DNA from: Gluconacetobacter tumulisoli
Lineage (GTDB): Bacteria; Pseudomonadota; Alphaproteobacteria; Acetobacterales; Acetobacteraceae
DNA length: 64,000 nucleotides
Assembly (NCBI RefSeq): GCF_014174155.1
Contig: NZ_JABEQM010000003.1
Span: 310,001-374,000 of the forward strand
Direction of reading: 5' to 3'
The notes under the pieces are model-generated. The model did not search any database. It saw only the letters and a program-made list of their open reading frames with translations, and was not told where the DNA came from. This document shows positions 1 to 8,653 of the stretch, one piece after another; position 1 is the stretch's first letter; every line of letters begins with the position of its first letter. A program made the position numbers and the translations under genes.

Positions 1-1043
1 GTGAACATGTGATGGCCCACGTTGCGGATCAGCATCAGGCTGCGTCCGGGCAGGGCCAGCGTCGTGCCGTCGGGCGCGGTATAATGGCGGTCGGGGGCCA
101 GGCGCCGTTCCAGCAGGCGGCCGTCCTTGCGGAACGAGGTCGCGAGCGTGCCCTGCATCAGGCCCAGCCAGTTGCGATAGACGAGGATCTTGTCCTCGAC
201 ATCCACGGCCGCGACGCTGTCCTCGCAATCGATGATGGTGCTGAGGGCGGATTCGGCGATGACGTCGGATATGCCGGCGCGGTCGCGGCTGCCGATCGCC
301 GATGTCGGGTCGAAGCGCAGCTCGATATGCAGCCCGTTGTTGCGCAGCAGCACGATGCGCGGTGCCTCGGCCGGACCCGAGAATCCGGCGAACTGTGCCA
401 GGACTCGCAGCCCGGTGGGGGCGGTACCGTCCCCGAAATCGGCGACAAGCCGGCCGTCCGCGACGTGATAGCGCGTCACGTCCGCGTGGTTGCCGCGTGC
501 CAGGGGCATGATTTCGTCAAGCAGCAGCCGGATCCGCCGGATCACAAGGTCTCCGCGCCCGGTGTCGAAGGTGGCGCCGGGGACGCGGCCGCCCGTGTAC
601 GGCTCGGCGTCCGTGCCGTAGAGCGCATCGTACAGGCTGCCCCACCGTGCGTTGGCGGCATTCAGGGCATAGCGGGCGTTCGTGACCGGAACCACAAGCT
701 GCGGACCGGCGATCCGTGCGATCTCGTCATCCACGTTCGTGGTGGTGATCGAGAAATGAGGTGGTTCCTTCGCGATATATCCGATATCGCGAAGGATCCG
801 GATCTGGGCGCCGATGTCGCCCGGGTCATGCCCGGGCGATGTCAGGACATGATCCACCGCCTGCTGCATCAGGCGGCGTCGCGCCAGTGCATTCAGGATC
901 TTCGGCGTGAACGTGGCGACGATTTCGGAAAATCCGGTCCAGAAGCGGGTGGCGTCCACACCCGTCCCGGGCAGGACTTCGTGCGTGACGAAATCGTCGA
1001 GGGCGTAGTCGATGCGTAACTGGCCGATCGTACGACGGGACAT
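1..1043 (-). CDS. glcB: Malate synthase G, 5' part (runs off the window)
   Basis: Condenses glyoxylate with acetyl-CoA to malate in the cytoplasm, the second glyoxylate-shunt step. The first 347 codons are present out of the roughly 720 usual for the G isoform; the rest lies beyond base 1. The translation opens MSRRTIGQLRIDYALDDFV and carries the family hallmark IIDCEDSVAAVDVEDK near residue 265, followed by YRNWLGLMQGTL and RNVGHHMFT. The ATG at 1043 has GGAGG about 7 bases upstream. An unknown 118-aa gene ends 53 bp upstream on the same strand, and the pair is divergent from an ScfR/RamB-type regulator, which in other bacteria controls acetate and propionate genes. Identity is firm; only the C-terminal catalytic part is unseen. 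Confidence 0.95.
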   Translation of the reverse strand, partial: MSRRTIGQLRIDYALDDFVTHEVLPGTGVDATRFWTGFSEIVATFTPKILNALARRRLMQQAVDHVLTSPGHDPGDIGAQIRILRDIGYIAKEPPHFSITTTNVDDEIARIAGPQLVVPVTNARYALNAANARWGSLYDALYGTDAEPYTGGRVPGATFDTGRGDLVIRRIRLLLDEIMPLARGNHADVTRYHVADGRLVADFGDGTAPTGLRVLAQFAGFSGPAEAPRIVLLRNNGLHIELRFDPTSAIGSRDRAGISDVIAESALSTIIDCEDSVAAVDVEDKILVYRNWLGLMQGTLATSFRKDGRLLERRLAPDRHYTAPDGTTLALPGRSLMLIRNVGHHMF

Positions 1044-1096
1044 GGTGTTTCCTCCAATATCTTGTTCCAGAGCGGGAATTTTCGACCTGGAAAATC

Positions 1097-1453
1097 TCAG
1101 ACGGGTGTTGTGTTCTTGCCGAACGGTAATTTGGCGTGGAACTGGTCGGTTTCCGTGGAGTAAGCCATGGCCGCGATGGAGGTATGTCCGTCCCTCGCCA
1201 CGGCCGCGACGGCGCCGAATTCGGCTTCCTGCAATTCGGAACAGGCCGCCATGTCGCGTTTCGCGTAGCCGTGCGCCAGCTTGAACATCGAATAGTTCAG
1301 GCTGTGGAAGCCGGCCAGCATAGGGCAGATGTCGACCGAACCGGACAACCGCGCCACATCGCGGGCGTCATGATCGCGTTGGATTCCGGCGAAGCGCTCC
1401 GGATCATTCACGAAGGTTTCGATGGATTCGACGGACACAGATTCGACGGACAT
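1097..1453 (-). CDS. Unknown 118-aa protein upstream of glcB
   Basis: I do not recognise this family. The protein is soluble, slightly acidic, has no signal peptide or membrane segment, and has one unusual feature at its start: a short repeat SVESVSVES that follows from a tandem DNA repeat of TTCGACGGACA. The ATG at 1453 is preceded by GGGAG at good spacing, and the gene sits 53 bp ahead of glcB on the same strand, so it probably leads a two-gene operon. Its middle ([20 protein letters not shown]) looks like a folded helical domain. The context suggests a role in acetate or glyoxylate metabolism, but nothing in the sequence assigns a reaction. Reality as a gene is supported by RBS, spacing and non-biased composition. 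Confidence 0.7.
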   Translation of the reverse strand: MSVESVSVESIETFVNDPERFAGIQRDHDARDVARLSGSVDICPMLAGFHSLNYSMFKLAHGYAKRDMAACSELQEAEFGAVAAVARDGHTSIAAMAYSTETDQFHAKLPFGKNTTPV

Positions 1454-1545
1454 TGACGACTCCCTTCTTCGATCGTCTTGTCCGATGAGTTAAGGGGAGG
1501 GCATCAATATGTGCCATATAAAAGGGGACGACCGAAGGTGAATGC

Positions 1546-1588
1546 TGTAAATGGATTTACAATTCGTTTTGTGTATTTGTAAAACGAA
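1546..1588. promoter_or_regulatory. Two adjacent palindromes, candidate operator between scfR and glcB operon
   Basis: Bases 1546-1561 form a perfect 7-2-7 inverted repeat, TGTAAATGGATTTACA. Directly after it, TTCGTTTT (1563-1570) and AAAACGAA (1581-1588) form a second perfect inverted repeat with a 10-bp centre, ending 9 bp before the regulator's ATG. Both lie in the 144-bp divergent gap. RamB/ScfR-type regulators bind A/T-rich palindromic sites in such gaps; assignment to this regulator is inference. Confidence 0.5.
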
Positions 1589-1597
1589 GGAAATTTC

Positions 1598-3046
1598 ATG
1601 GCCCCCACGCGCATCGGCCGCATCGTCCGGCGGCTTCGGATCGAACGGTCGCTGTCCCAGCAGGGACTGGCCGTGCGGCTGGGCATATCGTCCAGCTACC
1701 TCAACCTGATCGAACATGACCAGCGCAGCGTGACGGCGTCACTGCTGATCAAGCTGACGCGGGCGCTGGACGTGTCGATCGAGACCCTGTCGGGCATCGA
1801 CGAGCAGAGGCTGGAAGGCCTGCTGCACGAGGCCCTGTCCGACCCGCTGCTGGGGGCGCATGGGGTGCCGGCGCAGGAAATCGCCGCCCTGGCGGCGCAG
1901 CCGGAGGTCGCACGGGCGGTCCTGACGCTGCATCAGGCGTTCCGTGCGGCCCATCACGACGCGACGCGCCTGATGCTGCCGACGGGCACGCGCGTGATCC
2001 TGCCGCAGGAAGAGGCGCGCCTGGTCTATGACGAACGCCTGAATTACTTTCCCGACCTGGAAGAAGCCGCCGAACGGGTCCGCACCGACATGGCGCACGG
2101 GGCGCGCCTGCCCGACGCCGACGCGCTGCCGCCGTCGGAAAGCAACCATATGATCGCGACGCGGCTGCGCCAGCATCATGGAATCGTGGTGCGGATCGCG
2201 GCCCTGGACGGCGCGTTCCGGCGCTACGATCCCGACAGTCGGCTGCTGCTGCTGTCGGATCTGCTGCCGCGAGAGAGCCGCGGATTCCAGCTGGCGTTCC
2301 AGCTGATGCTGATCGAGGGGCGCGACAGCATGGAGCGCCTGCTGCACGAGATCGCGCCCAGCAGCGAGGAGGCACGCCTGGTCATCCAGATCGGCCTGGT
2401 GAACTATGCCGCCGCCGCGCTGCTGATGCCGTACTCCGCCTTCCTGTCGGCCGCGACCGCGCTGCGCTACGACCTCGATATCCTGTCCGCCCGGTTCGGC
2501 GTATCGTACCAGCAGGCGGCGCAGCGGCTGTCGACCCTGCAGAAGCCCGGGGAACGCGGCGTGCCGTTTTTCTTCGTGCGGACCGACCCGGCGGGCAATA
2601 TCACCAAGAGTTTTTCCGCCTGCGGCTTCCCGGTGCCCCGCCAGGGCAATTCCTGTCCCCAGTGGAACGCCAATACATGCTTTTCCACGCCGGGCGTCAC
2701 GCAGGCGCAGGTGGCGCAGTTCACCGACGGCCGGACCTTCCTGTGCTTCGCGCGCACGGTCACGGGCATTTCAACCGGATGGAATGATATTCGCCCGGTG
2801 CATGCCGTTGCCATGGGATGCGACATCACCCGGGCCGGCGAAATTGTCTATTCCGATCGCCTGAATCTTCAGGCGCCAGCCATACCTGTCGGGATTTCGT
2901 GCCATCTGTGCGACTGGACCGAATGCCGGTCGCGCGCGTTCCCGCCCTTGCACCACCGCCTGGCGCCGGACATCAATCGGCGGGATTCGCTTCCGTTCAC
3001 TTTCGCCCCCGCGCCCGCCGATCCGGGGGGCACGCCGTCCCGATAA
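1598..3046 (+). CDS. ScfR/RamB-type XRE regulator of short-chain acyl-CoA metabolism
   Basis: A 482-aa transcription factor. Residues 5-60 are a Cro/C1 helix-turn-helix (RLRIERSLSQQGLAVRLGIS, then SSYLNLIEHDQRSVTASLL). Residues about 150-270 resemble the IrrE/ImmA-like DUF955 region, and the C-terminal third resembles DUF2083, ending in a cysteine pattern ISCHLCDWTECRSRAFPP. This architecture and length are those of RamB (acetate regulator of corynebacteria) and the ScfR/MccR short-chain acyl-CoA regulators. The ATG at 1598 has AAGGA upstream. It sits between malate synthase (divergent) and acetyl-CoA synthetase (downstream, same strand), which supports control of acetate use. The effector and whether it activates or represses cannot be read from the sequence. 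Confidence 0.85.
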   Translation: MAPTRIGRIVRRLRIERSLSQQGLAVRLGISSSYLNLIEHDQRSVTASLLIKLTRALDVSIETLSGIDEQRLEGLLHEALSDPLLGAHGVPAQEIAALAAQPEVARAVLTLHQAFRAAHHDATRLMLPTGTRVILPQEEARLVYDERLNYFPDLEEAAERVRTDMAHGARLPDADALPPSESNHMIATRLRQHHGIVVRIAALDGAFRRYDPDSRLLLLSDLLPRESRGFQLAFQLMLIEGRDSMERLLHEIAPSSEEARLVIQIGLVNYAAAALLMPYSAFLSAATALRYDLDILSARFGVSYQQAAQRLSTLQKPGERGVPFFFVRTDPAGNITKSFSACGFPVPRQGNSCPQWNANTCFSTPGVTQAQVAQFTDGRTFLCFARTVTGISTGWNDIRPVHAVAMGCDITRAGEIVYSDRLNLQAPAIPVGISCHLCDWTECRSRAFPPLHHRLAPDINRRDSLPFTFAPAPADPGGTPSR

Positions 3047-3159
3047 CGGCGGCGGGAATAGGGCTCGTGTCATGGGGGTGAAGCCGCTATATTCGTCGTC
3101 GGAAAGACCCCCAAGAAATCGGATTTCATACCGATCAACCCATACGGATTGAAGAAGCC

Positions 3160-5100
3160 GTGTCAGAATCATCTATTTTCCCCGCCCCCCTGTCCTTCGC
3201 GGCGCGCGCCACCGTCGATTCCAGCCGCCTGCGGCAGATGAAGGATGATGCGCTGCATCATTCGGAACAATTCTGGCTGGAACAGGCAGGGCGCATCGAA
3301 TGGGCGTCGTTTCCGACCATCGCATCCTCCTCGTCGTTCGAAGGCGAGGTCCCGATCAACTGGTTCGCGGACGGCAGGCTCAATGCCAGCGTCGCCTGCC
3401 TGGATCGCCATCTGGCCGAGCGGGGCGAGCAGGTGGCGCTGATCTGGCAGGGGCAGGATGAGGGGCAGGTCGAACGGCTGACCTATCGGGCGCTGCATGA
3501 ACGGGTCTGCCGGATGGCCAACGTGCTGCGCGGGCTGGGCGTCGGACGCGGCGACCGGGTGGCGATCCATTTGCCGATGGTGGTCGAAGGCGTCGTCGCG
3601 ATGCTGGCCTGCGCGCGGATGGGCGCCGTTCACGTCGTCCTGTTCGGGGGCTTCTCGGCCGAAGGGCTGGCGGACCGCCTGGTGAACAGCGGCGCCGTCG
3701 TCGTCCTGACCGCGGACGAGGGACGCCGGGGCGGCAAGCGCATTCCCCTGAAGCCGACGATGGACGAGGCGCTGGACCGCGCCACGGGACATGCGGTGCG
3801 CCATGTCCTGGTCCTGGCCGTGACCGGTATCGAGACATCGATGCAGGCCGGACGCGACCTGGCGCTGGCGCCCCTGCTGGCGGCGGCGTCGCCCGAATGC
3901 GCGCCTGCCGTCATGGAGGCCGAGGCCCCGCTGTTCGTCCTGTATACGTCCGGCAGCACGGGGAAGCCCAAGGGCATGGTCCATACCACGGGCGGCTACA
4001 TGGTGTGGGCGGCCTATACCCATGCCCTGGTCTTCGACCATCGTCCGGGCGACGTCTTCTGGTGCACGGCGGATATCAGCTGGATCACCGGCCACACATA
4101 CGTCGTGTACGGACCCCTGGCGAATGGCGGGACCGTGGTCCTGTTCGAGGGGCTGCCGTCCCATCCCGCGCCGGGCCAATGGTGGCAGGTGATCGATACG
4201 CACAAGGTTACCACGTTCTATACCGCGCCCACGGCGATCCGCGCCCTGATGCGCGAGGGCGACGATGTCGTCGCCCGGCATTCCCTGTCCAGCCTGCGCC
4301 TGCTGGGCAGCGTGGGCGAGCCGATCAGCGCCGATGCCTGGCTGTGGTTCCACGAAGCGGTCGGCCGGGGACGCTGCCCGGTCGTCGATACGTGGTGGCA
4401 GACCGAAACCGGCGGCATCCTGATCGCCCCGGTCCCGGCGGCCGTGCCGCAGAAACCCGGTTCGGCGACGTTGCCGCTGCCGGGCGTGGACTGCGTCCTG
4501 CTGGACGAGAAGGGGCGCGTCGTCGCGGGTGAAGGCGAGGGATGCCTGTGCATCGCCCGGTCGTGGCCTGGGCAGGCCCGGACCATCTGGGGCGACCATG
4601 CGCGCTTTCGCCAGACCTATTTCTCGTTCCACGAGGGGTATTATTTTTCCGGCGACGGGGCGCGCCGGGATGCGGACGGCTATTACTGGATTACCGGCCG
4701 CATCGATGACGTCATCAACGTATCAGGCCATCGCATCGGCACGGCGGAGGTCGAAGACGTGATCGCGACCGACCATCGTTTCGCCGAATGCGCCGCGGTG
4801 GGCGTGCCCCACGATCTGAAGGGCCAGGGGCTGGTCGTCTTCGTGGTGCCGCGCGGCGGCCCCGACGGGGGCCTGGCGCAGGAGGCCGCCCAGGTCATCA
4901 GCCGGGGGATCGGACGGTATGCCGCGCCCGAACGGGTCTATATCGTGCCGGACCTGCCCAAGACGCGATCGGGCAAGATCGTCCGGCGATTGCTGCGCAA
5001 GATCGCCTGCAACGAACTGGATGCGCTGGGCGACCTGTCGACGCTGGCCGATGCCACGATCGTGGAGCGCCTGATCATGGATGTCGCGCGCCAGGGCTGA
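3160..5100 (+). CDS. acs: Acetyl-CoA synthetase (AMP-forming)
   Basis: Converts acetate, ATP and CoA to acetyl-CoA through acetyl-AMP. The 646-aa length fits the family (about 650). Visible motifs are the P-loop-like YTSGSTGKPKG, the acetate-pocket motif DTWWQTETGG whose tryptophan restricts the pocket to small acids, and the C-terminal PKTRSGKIVRR with the catalytic lysine at about residue 606, which is the acetylation target in related enzymes. The GTG at 3160 gives the expected N-terminus but only a weak GAAGAAG ribosome site. It follows the ScfR-type regulator by 113 bp. A propionyl-CoA synthetase assignment is possible but the WWQTETGG motif favours acetate. Confidence 0.93.
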   Translation: MSESSIFPAPLSFAARATVDSSRLRQMKDDALHHSEQFWLEQAGRIEWASFPTIASSSSFEGEVPINWFADGRLNASVACLDRHLAERGEQVALIWQGQDEGQVERLTYRALHERVCRMANVLRGLGVGRGDRVAIHLPMVVEGVVAMLACARMGAVHVVLFGGFSAEGLADRLVNSGAVVVLTADEGRRGGKRIPLKPTMDEALDRATGHAVRHVLVLAVTGIETSMQAGRDLALAPLLAAASPECAPAVMEAEAPLFVLYTSGSTGKPKGMVHTTGGYMVWAAYTHALVFDHRPGDVFWCTADISWITGHTYVVYGPLANGGTVVLFEGLPSHPAPGQWWQVIDTHKVTTFYTAPTAIRALMREGDDVVARHSLSSLRLLGSVGEPISADAWLWFHEAVGRGRCPVVDTWWQTETGGILIAPVPAAVPQKPGSATLPLPGVDCVLLDEKGRVVAGEGEGCLCIARSWPGQARTIWGDHARFRQTYFSFHEGYYFSGDGARRDADGYYWITGRIDDVINVSGHRIGTAEVEDVIATDHRFAECAAVGVPHDLKGQGLVVFVVPRGGPDGGLAQEAAQVISRGIGRYAAPERVYIVPDLPKTRSGKIVRRLLRKIACNELDALGDLSTLADATIVERLIMDVARQG

Positions 5101-5180
5101 GACATCGGAGACGCCCTGTCATCCGAAAGAAAAGGAGGGGACGGGCGCGGCGCTTGCCGTCATCCCGTTCCCGTGGCGTG

Positions 5181-6059
5181 TCAGGCCGCGCGCCACTGCT
5201 GCGCGCTGTCAGCCGCAAAATCGCGATAGGGGCGCGGGGGGCGGCCCAGCAATGTCGTGAGCCGGGCGACCTGCGTCCCGTCGGCCGGGGCACCGTCCTG
5301 CTGGTAACGCCGGAACATGAGTTTCAGGTCATAGGCCAGCCAGGCGGGCGCGAATGCCCGGACACGCTGTTCCAGGCTATCCAGATCGTCGCCACCATAT
5401 TGGACGGTCTTGCCCAGGGCCTCGCTCCAGATCGCAGCGATGGCCTCGCCATCCAGGCAATCCGGTCCCACCAGATCATATGTCTCGCGCGGGAGAGGCG
5501 TTGCGCTGCGGTCGCGGCGCAGAAGTTCCTTCGCGGCGGCTTCACCGATATCGCGCGTATCCACCATGGAAATGCCCCTGGCGCCGACGGGAACGCCATA
5601 GGTGCCATGGGTCAGCAGCGCGTCCTTCTGCTGCATGTCATTCTGGATGAAATAGGCTGGCCGCAACACCGTGGCGGGCAGATCGCAAGCGGCGATCATC
5701 CGCTCGACCGTATGCTTGCCCACGAAATGCGGCACGTCGGCATAGGTTTCCCCCTTGAAGACCGAGAGATAGACGATGCCTTTCACGCCGGCCTCGCGTG
5801 CCGCATTCAGCGTGAGAATGGCCTGCGTCAATTCGTCAGCGACATTCGGCACCAGCAGGAACAGCGTGCTGACCCCGGCCAGTGCCGCGCGGACGGCATC
5901 GATGTCGGACAGGTCGCCCCCGACCGGTCGGACGCCGGGGGGAAGCTTCGCCTTTTCGGGCGTACGTGTCAGGGCACGGATATCCGCATCCTGTCCGTTC
6001 AGGGACGCCAGGACCTGCGAGCCGATCGTGCCCGTGCCCCCGGTGATCAGAATCGTCAT
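5181..6059 (-). CDS. NmrA-like NAD(P)-binding oxidoreductase
   Basis: A 292-aa atypical short-chain dehydrogenase of the NmrA/HSCARG group. The N-terminal Rossmann motif is TILITGGTGTIGSQV, followed by ALTRTPEKAKLPPGV in the position that selects the cofactor phosphate. Such proteins act as NAD(P)H-dependent quinone or ketone reductases (YtfG/QorB type) or redox sensors. I place the start at the ATG at 6059, which has GAGGAG 7 bases upstream; a longer frame begins at 6077 but adds MRGVSD without support. It is divergent from a LysR gene 113 bp away, which is the usual arrangement for a regulator and its target. The substrate is unknown. Confidence 0.85.
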   Translation of the reverse strand: MTILITGGTGTIGSQVLASLNGQDADIRALTRTPEKAKLPPGVRPVGGDLSDIDAVRAALAGVSTLFLLVPNVADELTQAILTLNAAREAGVKGIVYLSVFKGETYADVPHFVGKHTVERMIAACDLPATVLRPAYFIQNDMQQKDALLTHGTYGVPVGARGISMVDTRDIGEAAAKELLRRDRSATPLPRETYDLVGPDCLDGEAIAAIWSEALGKTVQYGGDDLDSLEQRVRAFAPAWLAYDLKLMFRRYQQDGAPADGTQVARLTTLLGRPPRPYRDFAADSAQQWRAA

Positions 6060-6112
6060 GTCGGAAACTCCTCGCAACCGGTCGCCGTCTTGCGGCCTCG
6101 AGAAAACCTAGA

Positions 6113-6171
6113 TGTTCCATGATCTGGCGAAAGCCGGCATGATCGGGACAACCCGTCCCACGAATGGAACA
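6113..6171. promoter_or_regulatory. Inverted repeat flanking the NmrA/LysR divergent gap
   Basis: TGTTCCAT at 6113-6120 and ATGGAACA at 6164-6171 are exact reverse complements, 43 bp apart. The second arm overlaps the earliest possible ATG of the LysR gene, which argues that translation starts at the later ATGs at 6173 or 6176 and that the arm is part of an operator. Looping or extended LysR binding would be the expected use. Confidence 0.35.
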
Positions 6172-6172
6172 C

Positions 6173-7078
6173 ATGATGGATCTGCATGCGCTTGCCGATT
6201 TCAACCTCGTTGCCTCTCATGGGGGCTTTGGTCGTGCCAGCCGCGCCACGGGGCGGCCCAAGGCGACCTTGTCGCGCAAGGTCACGGAACTGGAACAGGG
6301 TCTCGGCGTGCGGCTGATCGAACGGGGCACCCATACCCTGCGCCTGACCGACGAAGGGCAGGCGCTCCATGCCCGCACCGCGGGATTGCTCGCCGAGATC
6401 GCGGAGGCGGGGCAGGCCGTCGTGTCGGCCGCCTCGGTCCCGCAGGGGCGTCTACGCGTCAGCGCGCCGGTGGTTCTTGCCCATGTCGCATTGGGACGCA
6501 TCGCGGCACGGTTCGCCCGGGCCTATCCGGAGGTGCAGCTGGAGCTGGTCGCCGAGGACCGGGTCGTCGATCCCATCGAGGAAGGCTATGATTTCGTGAT
6601 CCGCATCAATCCTGCACCTGCCGACCATCTGGTCGGCCGCAGGGTGCTGCGCGATGACCGACTGCTTGTGGCGGCGCCCGAACTCGCCCGGGCGGTGTTC
6701 CCGAGCCTGTCCGGCGACGGGCCGGATATTCCGGGCGTGCTTCCTGCGAGCACGTCGGGGGATGTCGTGTGGCAGATCGTGACCGGGGACGGACAGGTCG
6801 TCCCGGTCGTGCCGCGTCCCGTCCTGCGCCTTTCATCGCTTCTGATGATCCACAGTGCGGTGCGGGAGGGCGCTGGGGTCGCGCTGCTGCCCGGATTGCT
6901 GGTGGCAGGGGATGTCGCCGCAGGGCGGCTGGCCTGTTACGGGACCGCGGCGGGGGCGCCGGTCGAAATATGGGCGTTGCAGAGCTCCCGTCGTCTTGTG
7001 GGCGCCCGGGCGCGGGCATTCCTGAACGTGCTGGAACAGGAACTGGCGCTGTGGATATCCGGTCGGGCGGCCCGCTGA
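6173..7078 (+). CDS. LysR-type transcriptional regulator
   Basis: About 301 aa with the standard N-terminal winged helix-turn-helix (DLHALADFNLVASHGGFGRA, then SRKVTELEQGLGVRLIERGT) and a C-terminal effector domain of two alternating subdomains. It belongs to the group that pairs with NmrA-like or SDR oxidoreductases, and is divergent from one here. Three in-frame ATGs occur at 6164, 6173 and 6176; GGA at 6167-6169 gives best spacing to 6173 or 6176, and 6164 lies inside an inverted repeat. It probably controls the divergent oxidoreductase and itself. The inducer cannot be read. Confidence 0.88.
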   Translation: MMDLHALADFNLVASHGGFGRASRATGRPKATLSRKVTELEQGLGVRLIERGTHTLRLTDEGQALHARTAGLLAEIAEAGQAVVSAASVPQGRLRVSAPVVLAHVALGRIAARFARAYPEVQLELVAEDRVVDPIEEGYDFVIRINPAPADHLVGRRVLRDDRLLVAAPELARAVFPSLSGDGPDIPGVLPASTSGDVVWQIVTGDGQVVPVVPRPVLRLSSLLMIHSAVREGAGVALLPGLLVAGDVAAGRLACYGTAAGAPVEIWALQSSRRLVGARARAFLNVLEQELALWISGRAAR

Positions 7079-7144
7079 CACGGTTGTTGAACCGATTGAC
7101 GCAGTACCGTAACGTTCTTGCGGCAATCGACAGGGGGCGAGCAT

Positions 7145-8581
7145 ATGGCCGGAATTTCACGGCAGCCCGGATCGGCCGGTCCGGGCAGGCTCAAGACTCG
7201 TCATGTCTCGATGATCGCGTTCGGCGGCATCGTTGGGGCGGGTCTGTTCGTGGGCAGCAGCGTGGCCGTGGCGGGGGCCGGCCCGGCCGTGCTGCTGGGC
7301 TACATGGCGACCGGGGCCCTGGTCATGGTCGTGCTGCGCGCGCTGGGCGAGATGCTGCTGGCCGTGCCGGGACGGGGATCGTTCATCGACTATATCCGGC
7401 TGGGCAATGGCGAATGGGCGGGGTTTCTCAGCGGCTGGCTCTACTGGTTCTACTGGGTCATCGTCATCGGCAGCGAGGCGATCGCGGGGGCGATCCTGCT
7501 GCAGGACTGGGTGTCGTTGCCGGTCTGGATGCTGGCGGTCATGCTGGTGCTGCTGGTCAAGCTGATCAACATGGTTTCGGTGGATCTGTTCGGCGAATGT
7601 GAATTCTGGCTGGCGGCGGTCAAGCTGGTCTGCGTCGTGGGGTTCATCGCGACGGGCCTGCTGTTCGTCCTGCACGGGCTGGGCCATGCCCCCCACGTGC
7701 TGGCGAACCTGACGGCGCATGGCGGCCCGATGCCGCATGGCGCGCTGGCGGTCGTGGGCATGATTCCCACGATCCTGTTCTCGATGATGGGGTCGGAAAC
7801 GGCGACCGTCGCGGCCGCCGAGACCGAAAACGCCGAGGCCAATATCGCCCGGGTCACCCGGTCCACCGCATTGAGGATCTCGCTGTTCTATGTCAGCTCG
7901 ATCGGGCTGATCCTCTGTTCGGTGCCGTGGACGGATATCGTGCCGGGACATTCGCCGTTCGTGACGGCGATGGTGGCGATGGGCGTCCCCGGCGCGGGGA
8001 TGATCATTCAGCTGGTGGTGTTCAGCGCGATCTTTTCCTGCCTCAATTCCAGCATCTACATCACCTCGCGGGTCCTGCTGGGGCTGGCGGCGGCGGGGGA
8101 CGCCCCGCGCTGGTTCGGCGGGCTGGCGGCGCGCGGGGTGCCGACGCGGGCCGTCATCGTCAGCAGCGTGTCCGGCCTGCTGGTCGCGTTTTCGTCCATC
8201 CTGGCGCCGGATACGATCTTCGCCTTCCTGCTGGGCGCCAGCGGGGCGGTGATCCTGCTGGTCTACATGCTGATCGTCACCGCGCATCTTGCGGTGCGCG
8301 GCAGGCTGGAAAGGGCGGGTCATCGGTTCGCATTTTCGACGCTGCCGTTCTTTCCCTGGATCAACTACCTCGTCGTGGCGGGGATGGGCGGCATCTACAG
8401 CGCCATGCTGCTGGATGACGGGCAGAGGATGACCGCCCTGTCCAGCCTGGGCTGCGCCGGCTTCGTGCTGGCGCTGTACGGCATCCGGCGCCATGCCGTC
8501 CAGCGGCGGTCCGGGGGCGACCTGCCCCGCCGGGCCGTCGATCCCGTGACGGGCACGGTGCTGGAACCGCGGCGGATCTGA
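7145..8581 (+). CDS. Amino acid permease (APC superfamily, GabP/AnsP-like)
   Basis: A 478-aa inner-membrane protein with about 12 hydrophobic segments. The first helix has the APC hallmark HVSMIAFGGIVGAGLFVGSS, and helix 3 has RALGEMLLAVPGRGSF, typical of amino acid:proton symporters such as those for GABA, asparagine or aromatic amino acids. Helix 8 contains FSCLNSSIYITSRVL. The ATG at 7145 follows GGGGGCGAGC; an upstream in-frame ATG at 7118 lacks a site. No catabolic partner is adjacent, so the substrate stays open. Transporters of the basic or aromatic amino acid type look very similar. Confidence 0.9.
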   Translation: MAGISRQPGSAGPGRLKTRHVSMIAFGGIVGAGLFVGSSVAVAGAGPAVLLGYMATGALVMVVLRALGEMLLAVPGRGSFIDYIRLGNGEWAGFLSGWLYWFYWVIVIGSEAIAGAILLQDWVSLPVWMLAVMLVLLVKLINMVSVDLFGECEFWLAAVKLVCVVGFIATGLLFVLHGLGHAPHVLANLTAHGGPMPHGALAVVGMIPTILFSMMGSETATVAAAETENAEANIARVTRSTALRISLFYVSSIGLILCSVPWTDIVPGHSPFVTAMVAMGVPGAGMIIQLVVFSAIFSCLNSSIYITSRVLLGLAAAGDAPRWFGGLAARGVPTRAVIVSSVSGLLVAFSSILAPDTIFAFLLGASGAVILLVYMLIVTAHLAVRGRLERAGHRFAFSTLPFFPWINYLVVAGMGGIYSAMLLDDGQRMTALSSLGCAGFVLALYGIRRHAVQRRSGGDLPRRAVDPVTGTVLEPRRI

Positions 8582-8653
8582 GGCGCTTCTGTCAAAGGCC
8601 GCACAGGCCCGGTCCGGCGGGAACGCGGGCACGGGCGGTTTCGGGATTGTTCC

